Translations under genes and position numbers: made by a program | Part shown: one piece after another, positions 26,710-35,475 of the stretch | Layout: each line of letters starts with the position of its first letter | Position numbering within the stretch: the stretch's first letter is position 1 | Notes under the pieces: generated by a model | What the model was told of the DNA's origin: nothing | Database searches by the model: none | Seen by the model: only the letters and a program-made list of their open reading frames with translations | DNA from: SFWF01 sp045591645 | GTDB lineage: Bacteria; Bacillota; Clostridia; Oscillospirales; Acutalibacteraceae | NCBI GenBank assembly: GCA_045591645.1 | Contig: JAZNTG010000019.1 | Coordinates: 1 to 49,596 of the forward strand | Reading direction: 5' to 3' | DNA: 49,596 bases

Positions 26710-27483
26710 CTATGTGTTATCCCTCATATTTTTGTAATATTCACGTACCTCTTTTATCTTGCCGCAGGTCATCTTTCCCTCGGGGCATCCGCCGCGAAGA
26801 CAGGACGGTCCCGCATTTTTAAAGAGATTCGGTGCAACAGCGTTTACAAGCGTAAGCATCTGGTTTGCGACATCCTGAATTTCCCACTGAGCGCGGTTGC
26901 AGCAGCGATGACGGAAGAAATTCTGAAGACTTCTCGCATTCATCGTGACGACCATCTTGGTGTCGCAAGCGTTAGGAAGCACAAATCTCGCATCCTCAAT
27001 AGCCTTTTTCTCAGCGGCGCGGTCTGCTGATTTTTCGTCCTTGCCTTCGGCTAAAAACGTAGCCTTATGCTTTGCTTTGAGAACCTCGGCTATTTTTTCA
27101 TAATACTCCTTATCCTTCTGCATAGCCTCATTAAAAAGCCTTAAAGCCTCAGGCTCTGCGGCAATTTCAGGAGGAGTAACAAATTCGAAATCATTCTCTG
27201 CAACATATCTCTGGCTTTGAACCGAGAATGAAGCTATTCTGTGTCTGGTGATCTGTGCGAGCAGTGCGCGTGATACTCCCTCAATTCCAAAGGTGAAGCT
27301 TGCGTGCTCTATAGGACTTTCGTGTCCGATTTCGGCAAGCATCTCAACAAAGGATGCCGCTCTTTCATCCGTAAGACCCTCTCTTATTCCGTCAATATCC
27401 GTAGCTGAATAACAGAGCTTTGCAGCCGAGGCTACGGTATGCTCAGGGCTTGGTGTATAAGCAAGAAGAGTAACTTTAGCCAT
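26710..27483 (-). CDS. thyX: FAD-dependent thymidylate synthase ThyX
   Basis: 257 residues. Makes dTMP from dUMP using methylene-THF, NADPH and FAD. The signature RHRIASFSVQSQRY near residue 80 is the RHR-x7-S motif. NARSLQNFFRHRCCNRAQWEI follows the usual C-terminal pattern. Near the end SCLRGGCPEGKMTCG has three cysteines that may bind metal. First gene of a minus-strand operon and divergent from prs. AAAGGAG precedes the ATG. Confidence 0.96.
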   Translation of the reverse strand: MAKVTLLAYTPSPEHTVASAAKLCYSATDIDGIREGLTDERAASFVEMLAEIGHESPIEHASFTFGIEGVSRALLAQITRHRIASFSVQSQRYVAENDFEFVTPPEIAAEPEALRLFNEAMQKDKEYYEKIAEVLKAKHKATFLAEGKDEKSADRAAEKKAIEDARFVLPNACDTKMVVTMNARSLQNFFRHRCCNRAQWEIQDVANQMLTLVNAVAPNLFKNAGPSCLRGGCPEGKMTCGKIKEVREYYKNMRDNT

Positions 27484-27516
27484 TGTTATTATCTCCTTTA
27501 GAGTATATATATCAGT

Positions 27517-27545
27517 ATTATATCAAACTTTGTCCGTTCTTGCAA
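27517..27545 (-). promoter_or_regulatory. Promoter of the thyX operon
   Basis: Minus-strand TTGCAA (27545-27540), a 17-base spacer and TATAAT (27522-27517), 34 bases before the thyX ATG. Confidence 0.75.
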
Positions 27546-27625
27546 CAATCGGTTTTAGTAATTCTGCTTATTCTTTGACTTTTAATAAAAAATTAAAAAA
27601 GAGCCAAAAAACGACAATTTTTTTC

Positions 27626-27653
27626 TTGTAAAGATAAAAATATGTGTTATTAT
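27626..27653 (+). promoter_or_regulatory. Possible promoter of prs
   Basis: TTGTAA (27626-27631) and TATTAT (27648-27653) with a 16-base spacer lie before prs. The fit is only fair and the spacing could be read one or two bases differently. Confidence 0.45.
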
Positions 27654-27695
27654 ATACTATATAGTATTTTCAAATTTCACAGAGGAGAAGAGTTT

Positions 27696-28823
27696 ATGGC
27701 AACAATCGATCTGACCCACGCACCCTACGGTGACCTTGCTATCATCAGTATGAAAGGCACCGAAGAGATCGCTAAGCAGGTAGACTATTACCTTATGCAG
27801 TGGCGCGGTACACCGTCTGAAAAATCCTTCGTCATCCCTGCAAACTGCCCCCGTTTCGGCACAGGTGAGGCAAAGGGCGTTTTCAAGCACTCGGCACGCG
27901 GACTTGACGCTTATATTATCTGCGACTGTTTCAACCACGGCGTAACATATAAAATGTACGGCAAAGAGGTTCCGATGAGCCCAGACGATCATTATTCGGA
28001 TCTGAAGCGTGTTATCGCATCCCTAGGCGGTAAGGCAAGACGTGTCAACGTTATTATGCCGATGCTTTATGAGGGACGTCAGCACAGAAAGACCTCAAGA
28101 GAGTCTATGGACTGCGCTTTGATGCTTCAGGAGCTTACCGCTATGGGTGTCAAAAACTTCATTACCTTTGACGCTCATGATCCAAGAGTTCAGAACGCCA
28201 TTCCGCTTGACGGCTTTGATAATGTCCAAGCCGCCTACCAGATGATCAAGGCTCTGCTCCGCAGCGTTCCCGACATCCAGCTCGACGCCGAGCACACTAT
28301 GATCGTATCTCCCGACGAGGGCGGTATGGGCAGATGTATCTACTACTCCTCTGTTTTAGGACTTGACCTCGGTATGTTCTATAAGCGCCGCGACTATTCA
28401 ACCATCGTTGACGGAAAGAACCCGATCGTCGCTCACGAATTCCTCGGAAAAGATGTTACAGGAATGGACCTTATTCTTGTTGACGATATGATCTCTTCGG
28501 GAGATTCAATGCTTGATATCGCCGCTAAGATGAAGGCAAAAGGCGCAAGAAGAATATTCATCTTCTCTACCTTCGGTCTTTTTGTAAACGGCCTTGAGAC
28601 CTTCGATAAGTATTATGCCGATGGTCTTATCGATAAGGTATTTACAACAAACCTTATATATAATACTCCTGAGCTTCTCTCGCGTGAGTGGTACTGCAAT
28701 GTTAATATGAGTAAATATATTGCTCTTCTCGTTGATACCATCAACTGTGATAACTCGATCTCAAAGCTGCTTGACCCTGCTGACAAGATCCATAACGTCG
28801 TTGCTAAACATAAAGGCGAATAA
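27696..28823 (+). CDS. prs: Ribose-phosphate pyrophosphokinase
   Basis: 375 residues. Makes PRPP from ribose-5-phosphate and ATP for nucleotide, His and Trp synthesis. The PRPP-binding loop is LILVDDMISSGDSM near residues 270-283, and VSPDEGGMGRCIYY corresponds to the conserved VSPD.GG segment. The protein is longer than the common 310-320-residue enzyme, matching a clostridial long form. The ATG at 27696 has GAGGAG upstream; an 18-codon extension has no site. Confidence 0.93.
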   Translation: MATIDLTHAPYGDLAIISMKGTEEIAKQVDYYLMQWRGTPSEKSFVIPANCPRFGTGEAKGVFKHSARGLDAYIICDCFNHGVTYKMYGKEVPMSPDDHYSDLKRVIASLGGKARRVNVIMPMLYEGRQHRKTSRESMDCALMLQELTAMGVKNFITFDAHDPRVQNAIPLDGFDNVQAAYQMIKALLRSVPDIQLDAEHTMIVSPDEGGMGRCIYYSSVLGLDLGMFYKRRDYSTIVDGKNPIVAHEFLGKDVTGMDLILVDDMISSGDSMLDIAAKMKAKGARRIFIFSTFGLFVNGLETFDKYYADGLIDKVFTTNLIYNTPELLSREWYCNVNMSKYIALLVDTINCDNSISKLLDPADKIHNVVAKHKGE

Positions 28824-28827
28824 GTTT

Positions 28828-28859
28828 AAAAGGACTTTGCAAACGCAAAGTCCTTTTTA
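28828..28859 (+). terminator. Terminator of prs
   Basis: AAAAGGACTTTGC and GCAAAGTCCTTTTT pair around AAAC, five bases after the prs stop, with a T run. Confidence 0.9.
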
Positions 28860-28963
28860 GTGGTCTGTATTATAAAAAAGTACAAAAACTACTCTTCCTT
28901 ACCTTGTCTTTTTGTGGTAAACAACAGTTTTTAACACAAAAACAGTTTTTTCGAAAAAATGTC

Positions 28964-28992
28964 TTGAAAAACTCCCTGATTAAAGGTATAAT
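28964..28992 (+). promoter_or_regulatory. Promoter of the glycine riboswitch/AGCS unit
   Basis: TTGAAA (28964-28969), 17-base spacer, TATAAT (28987-28992). Transcription would begin just before the first aptamer. Confidence 0.8.
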
Positions 28993-29019
28993 AACAAAAA
29001 ATTAATCATTCTGTATGAC

Positions 29020-29182
29020 GCTTGCAGGAAAAAGCACACACTTACCGAAGGAGTAACACTCTCAGGTTTCCGAAATTCTCGGATGAGGACTGTAAGCTGA
29101 CAGGGCTTTGGAGAAGCTCATTAAATTGAGTGCCGAAGGTGAAAACGCAAAAGCGTGAATCTCTCAGGCAAAAGGACAAAGT
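29020..29182 (+). ncRNA. Tandem glycine riboswitch
   Basis: Two glycine aptamers in series. Aptamer 1 (29020-29097) is closed by GCTTGCAG/CTGTAAGC and holds CCGAAGGAGTAA and CTCTCAGG, then GAGGACTG. Aptamer 2 (29105-29182) is closed by GCTTTG/CAAAGT and holds GCCGAAGGTGAAA, CTCTCAGG and AAAAGGAC. These are the conserved core motifs of the gcvT-type glycine riboswitch. It lies between a promoter and a terminator ahead of an amino-acid symporter gene, so glycine should set symporter expression. ON or OFF polarity cannot be decided by eye. Confidence 0.92.
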
Positions 29183-29200
29183 AACACTTTACAGCTGATA

Positions 29201-29238
29201 AAAGCCGCAATGGGTTATTTTGCCTTGCGGTTTTTTTA
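29201..29238 (+). terminator. Riboswitch expression-platform terminator
   Basis: CCGCAA and TTGCGG pair around an AT-rich loop, followed by TTTTTTT. It starts 19 bases after aptamer 2 and ends 41 bases before the symporter ATG. Confidence 0.8.
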
Positions 29239-29278
29239 TTTTTCCCGAAAGGGTTTATATTAAAGGAGAATTTTAAAA

Positions 29279-30709
29279 ATGGAACAGAAGCTTTTGGAAT
29301 TTTTTCAAAAAGTAAACAGTTACCTTACCGACTACGTACTTATCATACTTCTTGTCGGCGTAGGTATCCTCTACACGGTAGCGACCCGATTCGTTCAGGT
29401 CCGTTGCTTCGGCGAGGGTCTTAAAAAGCTTTTCGGCAACTTTAAGCTCCGCGGCGGCAAGTCGAATGGCGGTATGAGTTCTTTCCAGGCTGTTGCAACT
29501 GCTATTGCGGCACAGGTCGGAACCGGTAATATCGTTGGAGCCTCTGGTGCTATACTAGTTGGCGGACCCGGTGCGATCTTCTGGATGTGGATAATTGCTT
29601 TTTTCGGAATGGCTACAAACTACGGTGAAGCTGTGCTCGCTCAGGAAACACGCGTCGTAGACCCAGACGGTACCGTTCACGGCGGTCCTGTTTACTACAT
29701 AAAGAAAGCTTTTGGCGGCAAGTTCGGTAAGTTCTTATCTGTATTCTTTTCTGTTGCCACTATCCTTGCTCTCGGCTTTATGGGTTCTATGGTTCAGTCA
29801 AACTCTATTGCCGAAGCTGTTCACACAGCAGTAGGAATCGATCAGTGGATCGTAGGTCTTGTCGTTGCTGCAGTTGCCGCCTTCATCTTTGTCGGCGGTG
29901 TTAACCGTATCGCTTCAGTTACCGAGAAGCTCGTTCCCATAATGGCTATCCTCTTCCTTGTCGGCGGTGTTGTTATCCTCGGCTTTAACTACAGAGAAGT
30001 TCCCGCAACCTTCGGTATGATATTCAATTATGCTTTCACTCCCGCGGCTCTCATCGGCGGTACAGCAGGTGCAGCGATCAAAGCGGCTATCAGTCAAGGT
30101 GCAAAGCGCGGCCTCTTCTCCAATGAAGCAGGTATGGGTTCAACTCCCCACGCACACGCTCTTGCAAATGTCGAAAAGCCCCACGATCAGGGTGTTGTCG
30201 CTATTGTTGCTGTATTTATCGATACCTTCGTAGTTCTTACTATGACCGCGCTTGTTGTCATTTCCTCTCTCTATCTTGGTAACGGACCTTTAGCAGGTCT
30301 CTCGGGTGAAAGTTATCTCGCCGCTACAACAGGCGACGCCGCAGTAGTTGCAAAATCAAGTGCTATGCAGATGGCTTATACGGACACTCTTCCCGAGTTT
30401 ATGGGTAGCTTCGGTAACATCTTTGTTGCAATATGTCTTCTCTTCTTCGCCTTCTCTACTATTGTTGGTTGGAACCTTTTCGGCAAGCTTAATGTTCAGT
30501 CGCTCTTTAAGAATAACAAGATCGCAACCACCGCTTATGCTGTCATTTCGGTAGGCTTCATCTTCCTCGGTTCGGTTCTCAAAAACGATCTTGTTTGGGA
30601 GCTCACAGACTTCTTTAACTACCTTATGGTAATCCCCAACGTTATCGCTTTGGTCGCTCTTGTAGGAGTTGTCAGAAAAACCTCCAAGAAATCGCCTTTA
30701 GAAAAATAA
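29279..30709 (+). CDS. AGCS-family alanine/glycine:Na+ symporter
   Basis: 476 residues with about 10-11 membrane helices. Marks of the AGCS (sodium:alanine symporter) family are AIAAQVGTGNIVGASGAI, GPGAIFWMWIIAFFGMATNY, AALIGGTAGAAIKAAISQG and the GLFSNEAGMGSTPHAHA motif near residues 275-293. It imports glycine or alanine with sodium. Control by a glycine riboswitch points to glycine as a substrate. AAAGGAG precedes the ATG. Confidence 0.95.
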   Translation: MEQKLLEFFQKVNSYLTDYVLIILLVGVGILYTVATRFVQVRCFGEGLKKLFGNFKLRGGKSNGGMSSFQAVATAIAAQVGTGNIVGASGAILVGGPGAIFWMWIIAFFGMATNYGEAVLAQETRVVDPDGTVHGGPVYYIKKAFGGKFGKFLSVFFSVATILALGFMGSMVQSNSIAEAVHTAVGIDQWIVGLVVAAVAAFIFVGGVNRIASVTEKLVPIMAILFLVGGVVILGFNYREVPATFGMIFNYAFTPAALIGGTAGAAIKAAISQGAKRGLFSNEAGMGSTPHAHALANVEKPHDQGVVAIVAVFIDTFVVLTMTALVVISSLYLGNGPLAGLSGESYLAATTGDAAVVAKSSAMQMAYTDTLPEFMGSFGNIFVAICLLFFAFSTIVGWNLFGKLNVQSLFKNNKIATTAYAVISVGFIFLGSVLKNDLVWELTDFFNYLMVIPNVIALVALVGVVRKTSKKSPLEK

Positions 30710-30725
30710 TATTTACCTCTCTTAA

Positions 30726-30768
30726 AGAAAGAGTGCAGGACTTAACGTCCTGTGCTCTTTCTGTTTTT
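30726..30768 (+). terminator. Terminator of the AGCS symporter gene
   Basis: GAAAGAGTGCAGGAC pairs with GTCCTGTGCTCTTTC (one T:T mismatch) around a TTAAC loop. TGTTTTT follows, 16 bases beyond the stop. Confidence 0.9.
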
Positions 30769-30801
30769 ATCTTTAATTATTCTTAGGTTCGGTAGAATAA
30801 G

Positions 30802-30940
30802 TGCAAAAGGCATTCTCCGCCGCTATAGCCGTACGGTTTCGTACTTTGATTTTGGAATGGGTTGAGCAGAATATATGCAGCAAACATTTCCTACGAGCGA
30901 AGATGTATCAAGATACCTCGAGTGAGGAAAAATGCTTAGC
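30802..30940. repeat. Structured intergenic sequence with nested imperfect hairpins
   Basis: Two hairpin regions without a gene. One is centred on GTACG-GTTT-CGTAC with outer CATTC/GAATG arms. The other (about 30880-30940) pairs AACATTTCCT-like and AGGAAAAATG-like arms around GTATC-AA-GATAC. It lies between convergent terminators. It may be a dispersed palindromic repeat, but no second copy is in the window. Confidence 0.45.
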
Positions 30941-30971
30941 AAAAAGACCCGTGAAAAATCACGGGTCTTTT
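30941..30971 (-). terminator. Terminator of pfkA
   Basis: GACCCGTGA and TCACGGGTC form a stem with a short AAAA loop. On the minus strand it is followed by TTTTT. It lies about 34 bases past the pfkA stop and can also act from the plus strand. Confidence 0.88.
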
Positions 30972-31004
30972 GCGTTCTGGGTTAATTATGCCAACCAAAA
31001 AATG

Positions 31005-31967
31005 TTAGATAGCAAGTCTTTCAGCCATATCGAAGAGTTTCATATCCAATCCTTTGGTCATATTGAGTGCTTCAAATATATCCTTGTCTCCGATAACATT
31101 GTTATTGCAGGTAACAACACGGTTACCGATTCCGTTTGCCAGAAGATCCACTGCATAATCTGCCATCTTGGTAGCCATTACGCGGTCACGTACAGTAGGA
31201 GCTCCGCCTCTCTGGGGATGACCGATGATAGTGGCTCTGGTTTCAATTCCTGTTTCCGCCTCTATTTTTTTAGCTAGCTCTACCGAGCCGCCCACGCCCT
31301 CTGCTACTACGACGATAAAATGCTCCTTACCTGTCTTACGGACAGTTTTGATCTTCTCGATGACCTCAATATCAGGATTCTGATTCAGCTCGGGCACAAG
31401 AACTGCAATGGCACCGCAGCTGAGTCCTGTCTCAAGCGCAAGGTGACCCGCATGTCTGCCCATAACCTCAACGACCGAACAACGAGCGTGTGAACGGCAA
31501 GTATCGCGAAGCTTATCGATAAGCTCTGCAACTGTGTTCATAGCAGTATCGTAGCCAATAGTATATTCGGTAGATGCGATATCGTTATCAATAGTTCCCG
31601 GAACACCTATGCAGGGAATTCCGCGTAGGGAAAGGTCGCGAGCTCCTCTGAATGAGCCATCACCGCCAATTACGACGATACCATCGATGCCTTCCTTTTT
31701 ACAGGTATCGATAGCCTTTTGCATTCCTTCTTCGGTCTTGAATTCAAGACAGCGCGCAGAGAAAAGGTCCGTACCGCCCTTATTTACGATATCCGATACC
31801 GCACGTGCGTCCAACTCCTTGATCTCACCGCTCATAAGGCCTGCATAGCCCTTATAGATACCCTTAACAGTAAGTCCTCTTGAAATAGCGCCTCTGACAG
31901 CTGCACGAACGGCAGCATTCATACCCGGAGCATCTCCTCCACTTGTTAATACGCCTATAGTTTTCAT
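31005..31967 (-). CDS. pfkA: ATP-dependent 6-phosphofructokinase
   Basis: 320 residues, matching bacterial PfkA. TSGGDAPGMNAAVRA binds ATP at the N-terminus. GGDGSFRGA near residue 102 carries the Gly typical of ATP rather than pyrophosphate users. GTIDNDIASTEYTIGYDTAM carries the catalytic TIDND. GHPQRGGAPTVRDR binds fructose-6-phosphate. It commits glucose to glycolysis. It has its own promoter although dnaE lies just upstream. Confidence 0.97.
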   Translation of the reverse strand: MKTIGVLTSGGDAPGMNAAVRAAVRGAISRGLTVKGIYKGYAGLMSGEIKELDARAVSDIVNKGGTDLFSARCLEFKTEEGMQKAIDTCKKEGIDGIVVIGGDGSFRGARDLSLRGIPCIGVPGTIDNDIASTEYTIGYDTAMNTVAELIDKLRDTCRSHARCSVVEVMGRHAGHLALETGLSCGAIAVLVPELNQNPDIEVIEKIKTVRKTGKEHFIVVVAEGVGGSVELAKKIEAETGIETRATIIGHPQRGGAPTVRDRVMATKMADYAVDLLANGIGNRVVTCNNNVIGDKDIFEALNMTKGLDMKLFDMAERLAI

Positions 31968-32006
31968 TGTTTACATCTCCGCCTTAAAAATTTGCAATTT
32001 TCACTT

Positions 32007-32035
32007 ATTATATAACATTATTTACCATTATTCAA
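32007..32035 (-). promoter_or_regulatory. Promoter of pfkA
   Basis: Minus-strand TTGAAT (32035-32030), 17-base spacer, TATAAT (32012-32007). The -35 box overlaps the last codons of dnaE. Confidence 0.75.
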
Positions 32036-35000
32036 CAAGTTTTACATTATTTTTATCAAGTTTTTTTTCGAGAATACAAATAAGCTCGCCCTCAGGTCTT
32101 ATCCACAGCTCCCGCGGTGCCAAAAGCCTTTTCCCTGCATTATCGACTATATATACAGGCATATCTCCCCGATACTTTGTTATTATAGCTTTTATTTCCT
32201 CAAGTATCTCAGTCTCTACGCTCTTTACACGAATATAAAGACCCGCCTTAACCTTCCTCTGAGGCATCGGCATATTAGCCGATGCTGATGAAACAGCCGT
32301 AAAGCTGTCAGCAAGTATTTCGGTCGGCCGGTCCTCCCTTTCCTGGATGCGTCCGCTGATAAGAACTCGTGATCCGCTTGTCAGGATATGTCTAGACTCG
32401 CTGTAGGCGCGCGAGAATGCCGTTACAGATACAGTACCCGTCATATCCTCTGCTGTTATATTTGCCATAAGGCTGTCATTTTTAGTTGTTCTCACTTTTA
32501 TGGAATTTATAATAACGACAAGTTTTACCTTGGAATTATCTTCATATTTGCCTGCAAGTATATCCGAAACGCTTGCCGACCTTACGCTGGCTGCATATCC
32601 ACGGTATTCTTCGAGCGGATGACCTGAAAGATAAAGCCCCGTCGCCTCTTTTTCCATAGACAGACGCACCTCAGCTGACATTTCCTCTATAGGCTCAAGC
32701 TTCATCACAGAATCAGTACCATCATCAAACAGGTCAAGCTGACCCGAGCCGTAATACTTTCTTTGCTCGCCCACTGCTGAAAGCACACTATCGGCGCCGT
32801 AAAGCATTGTGCGGCGATTGACTTCAAGACCGTCCATAGCTCCGCTTTTTATAAGACCCTCAAGAGCACGTCGGTTGAAATCCTTGCCCGAATTTCTCTC
32901 GCAAAAATCGTACAAAGAGGTGTAGGCCCCACCCTGCTCTCTACCGCTGATAAGGTTTTTCACAAGTCCCTCGCCTATATTTTTTATAGCAAGAAGTCCA
33001 AATCGTATACCGTCCTTAGTAGGAGTGAAATTTTCAAAGCTTTCGTTTACATGAGGCGGCAGAACCTTTATTCCGAGTCTGGTGCACTCATTTGTATAGA
33101 ATGCTATTTTATCGGTATCCTCCTGCATACTTGTCATAAGAGCTGCCATATACTCCTTTGGATAATGGCATTTAAGGTATGCCGTCTGGTAGGAAATAAA
33201 TGAATAAGCCGCGGCGTGGGATTTATTGAAGGCATATGAGCTGAATGCCGACATTTCGTCAAATATCTTTTTAGCCGCCGCTTCACTAACACCGTTATTT
33301 ACGGCTCCCTTACATATAATATTGCCGTTCTCATCCTTTTGTCCGTATATAAACACCTCGCGCTCGCTCTGCATAACGTCGTGCTTTTTCTTACTCATCG
33401 CACGGCGCACGATATCTGCCCTACCCAGCGAGTATCCTGCAAGGGTACGAAATATCTGCATTACCTGTTCCTGATAGACTATACAGCCATAGGTTACGTC
33501 AAGTATCTCTTTCAGCAGAGGAGTATCGTATTTTATATCCTCGGGATGATGGCGATTGTGGATATATTTGGGGATAGAGTCCATAGGACCCGGACGGTAA
33601 AGTGACAGAATAGCCGTAAGGTCCTCTATCTTCTCGGGTCTGAACTGACGCAGAACATTCTTCATACCATCCGATTCAAACTGGAACACACCGTCGGTAA
33701 AGCCGCCTGACATAAGCTCATAGGTCTTTTTGTCCTCAAGTGATATTTTATTAATATCAAAGGTTGGATTGGTCCTTCTTATCTCGTCCTCTGTGTTTCT
33801 TATAATAGTTAAGTTGCGAAGACCGAGAAAATCCATTTTGAGAAGTCCAAGCTCGTCCAACGCAGTCATCGTGTACTGAGTTACGACCGATTCGTCATTT
33901 ACGGCGAGAGGGACATATTCGTTCACAGCGCGGTCGGATATAACAACACCTGCCGCGTGGGTAGATGCGTGGCGCGGCATACCCTCGACCTTTTTTGCCA
34001 TATCAACAAGCTCTTTTACTTCAGGATCGCTGTCGTATTCCGCTTTGAGTTCGGGAGATGCTTCAAGTGCTTTTTCTATTGTAATTCCGAGCGTTCTCGG
34101 TACAAGCTTTGCAATTTTATCGCAGACCGCATAGGGTCTGTCAAGCGCTCTGCCGACATCCCGAATAGCGTTTCTCGCCGCCATTGTACCGAAGGTAACT
34201 ATCTGACTTACCCTGTCAGCTCCGTATTTATCTACAACATAATCTATGACCCTCTGACGGTTGACATAGCAGAAGTCAATATCAAAGTCAGGCATTGATA
34301 CACGTTCGGGATTTAAAAAACGCTCAAAGAAGAGACTGTATTTTATAGGGTCAATGCCCGTGATACCGATACAGTATGCCGCGAGCGAGCCTGCGCCCGA
34401 ACCTCTGCCCGGTCCTACGGGAATTCCCGAACGCTTTGCGTAGTTTACAAAGTCTTGAACTATAAGGTAATAATCTACATAACCCATACGGTTTATGGTG
34501 TCAAGCTCGTAGTTTAGTCGGTCTATATATTCGGTTTTGGGGTCGGGACCGAAAAGGCGGTAAAGACCATCAAAGCATTTTTGTTTAAAAAATTCAAAAT
34601 GGTCTCGGTCTCCGATATCAAAAACGGGCAGCTTTATCTTGCCGAATTCAAAATCAAAATTGCAGCGTTCTGCAATTCTGACAGTGTTCGATATAGCTTC
34701 AGGAGTGTCGCCGAAAAGCCCTGTCATCTCCTCGCCGCTCTTTAGGTAAAACTCATCGTTTGGAAAGGTCAGCGGATTATCCTCGTTTACAGTCTTGCCC
34801 GTCTGTATACAAATGAGCACCTTCTGCATTTTCGCGTCCTCTCGGCGGACATAATGTGCATCGTTGGTAGCAACAAGCGGTATTCCCGTTTCCTTTGCTA
34901 TCTGCTTTATAAAGGGGTTTATCTGTACCTGCTCCGACATACCGTGATTTTGCAGTTCTAAAAAGAAATTATCTTCACCAAAGGTATCTCTGTACCATAA

Positions 35001-35474
35001 AGCGGCTTTTTTTGCCGCCTCGTAATCATTATTGATAAGTGCCGAAGGTATCTCGCCTGCAAGACATGCAGACATAGCGATAAGACCCTCGTGGTATTTT
35101 GAAAGCAAATCTTTGTCCACACGCGGCTTAGAATAAAAGCCCTCTGTGAAGGATAATGACACCATTTTAATGAGGTTTTTATAACCTGTTTCGTTTTCGC
35201 AGAGCAGCACCAGGTGATTATATCTTGCGTTACTGCTTTTCTCCTTATCAAAACGGCTATTAGGTGCCACATATACCTCACAGCCGATTATCGGTTTTAT
35301 TCCTGCCTTTTTTGCCGCCTTATAAAACTCTACCGCTCCGTACATTACACCGTGGTCGGTTATAGCGACCGCAGTCTGCCCCATATCCTTTACTGCAGCA
35401 CAAAGCTCCCTTATACGGCAGGCGCCGTCTAAAAGGCTGTATTCCGTATGAAGATGAAGATGTACGAAGTCCAT
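32028..35474 (-). CDS. dnaE: DNA polymerase III alpha subunit DnaE
   Basis: 1148 residues. The N-terminal PHP domain starts FVHLHLHTEYSLLDG. The polymerase core shows GPGRGSGAGSLAAY and the metal-binding PDFDIDF near residue 397, plus YQEQVMQI and the SYAFNKSHAAAYSFISYQTA segment. A C-terminal OB-fold (VKLVVIINSIKVRTTKNDS) and tail follow. It lacks the inserted exonuclease of PolC, so it is DnaE1/DnaE3-like. It starts one base after the whiA stop. Confidence 0.96.
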   Translation of the reverse strand: MDFVHLHLHTEYSLLDGACRIRELCAAVKDMGQTAVAITDHGVMYGAVEFYKAAKKAGIKPIIGCEVYVAPNSRFDKEKSSNARYNHLVLLCENETGYKNLIKMVSLSFTEGFYSKPRVDKDLLSKYHEGLIAMSACLAGEIPSALINNDYEAAKKAALWYRDTFGEDNFFLELQNHGMSEQVQINPFIKQIAKETGIPLVATNDAHYVRREDAKMQKVLICIQTGKTVNEDNPLTFPNDEFYLKSGEEMTGLFGDTPEAISNTVRIAERCNFDFEFGKIKLPVFDIGDRDHFEFFKQKCFDGLYRLFGPDPKTEYIDRLNYELDTINRMGYVDYYLIVQDFVNYAKRSGIPVGPGRGSGAGSLAAYCIGITGIDPIKYSLFFERFLNPERVSMPDFDIDFCYVNRQRVIDYVVDKYGADRVSQIVTFGTMAARNAIRDVGRALDRPYAVCDKIAKLVPRTLGITIEKALEASPELKAEYDSDPEVKELVDMAKKVEGMPRHASTHAAGVVISDRAVNEYVPLAVNDESVVTQYTMTALDELGLLKMDFLGLRNLTIIRNTEDEIRRTNPTFDINKISLEDKKTYELMSGGFTDGVFQFESDGMKNVLRQFRPEKIEDLTAILSLYRPGPMDSIPKYIHNRHHPEDIKYDTPLLKEILDVTYGCIVYQEQVMQIFRTLAGYSLGRADIVRRAMSKKKHDVMQSEREVFIYGQKDENGNIICKGAVNNGVSEAAAKKIFDEMSAFSSYAFNKSHAAAYSFISYQTAYLKCHYPKEYMAALMTSMQEDTDKIAFYTNECTRLGIKVLPPHVNESFENFTPTKDGIRFGLLAIKNIGEGLVKNLISGREQGGAYTSLYDFCERNSGKDFNRRALEGLIKSGAMDGLEVNRRTMLYGADSVLSAVGEQRKYYGSGQLDLFDDGTDSVMKLEPIEEMSAEVRLSMEKEATGLYLSGHPLEEYRGYAASVRSASVSDILAGKYEDNSKVKLVVIINSIKVRTTKNDSLMANITAEDMTGTVSVTAFSRAYSESRHILTSGSRVLISGRIQEREDRPTEILADSFTAVSSASANMPMPQRKVKAGLYIRVKSVETEILEEIKAIITKYRGDMPVYIVDNAGKRLLAPRELWIRPEGELICILEKKLDKNNVKLVE

Positions 35475-35475
35475 A

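Noticed and set aside
27642..27695. Eighteen-codon N-terminal extension of prs
   Set aside because: No ribosome binding site; GAGGAG lies just before the ATG at 27696, and the extension covers promoter sequence.
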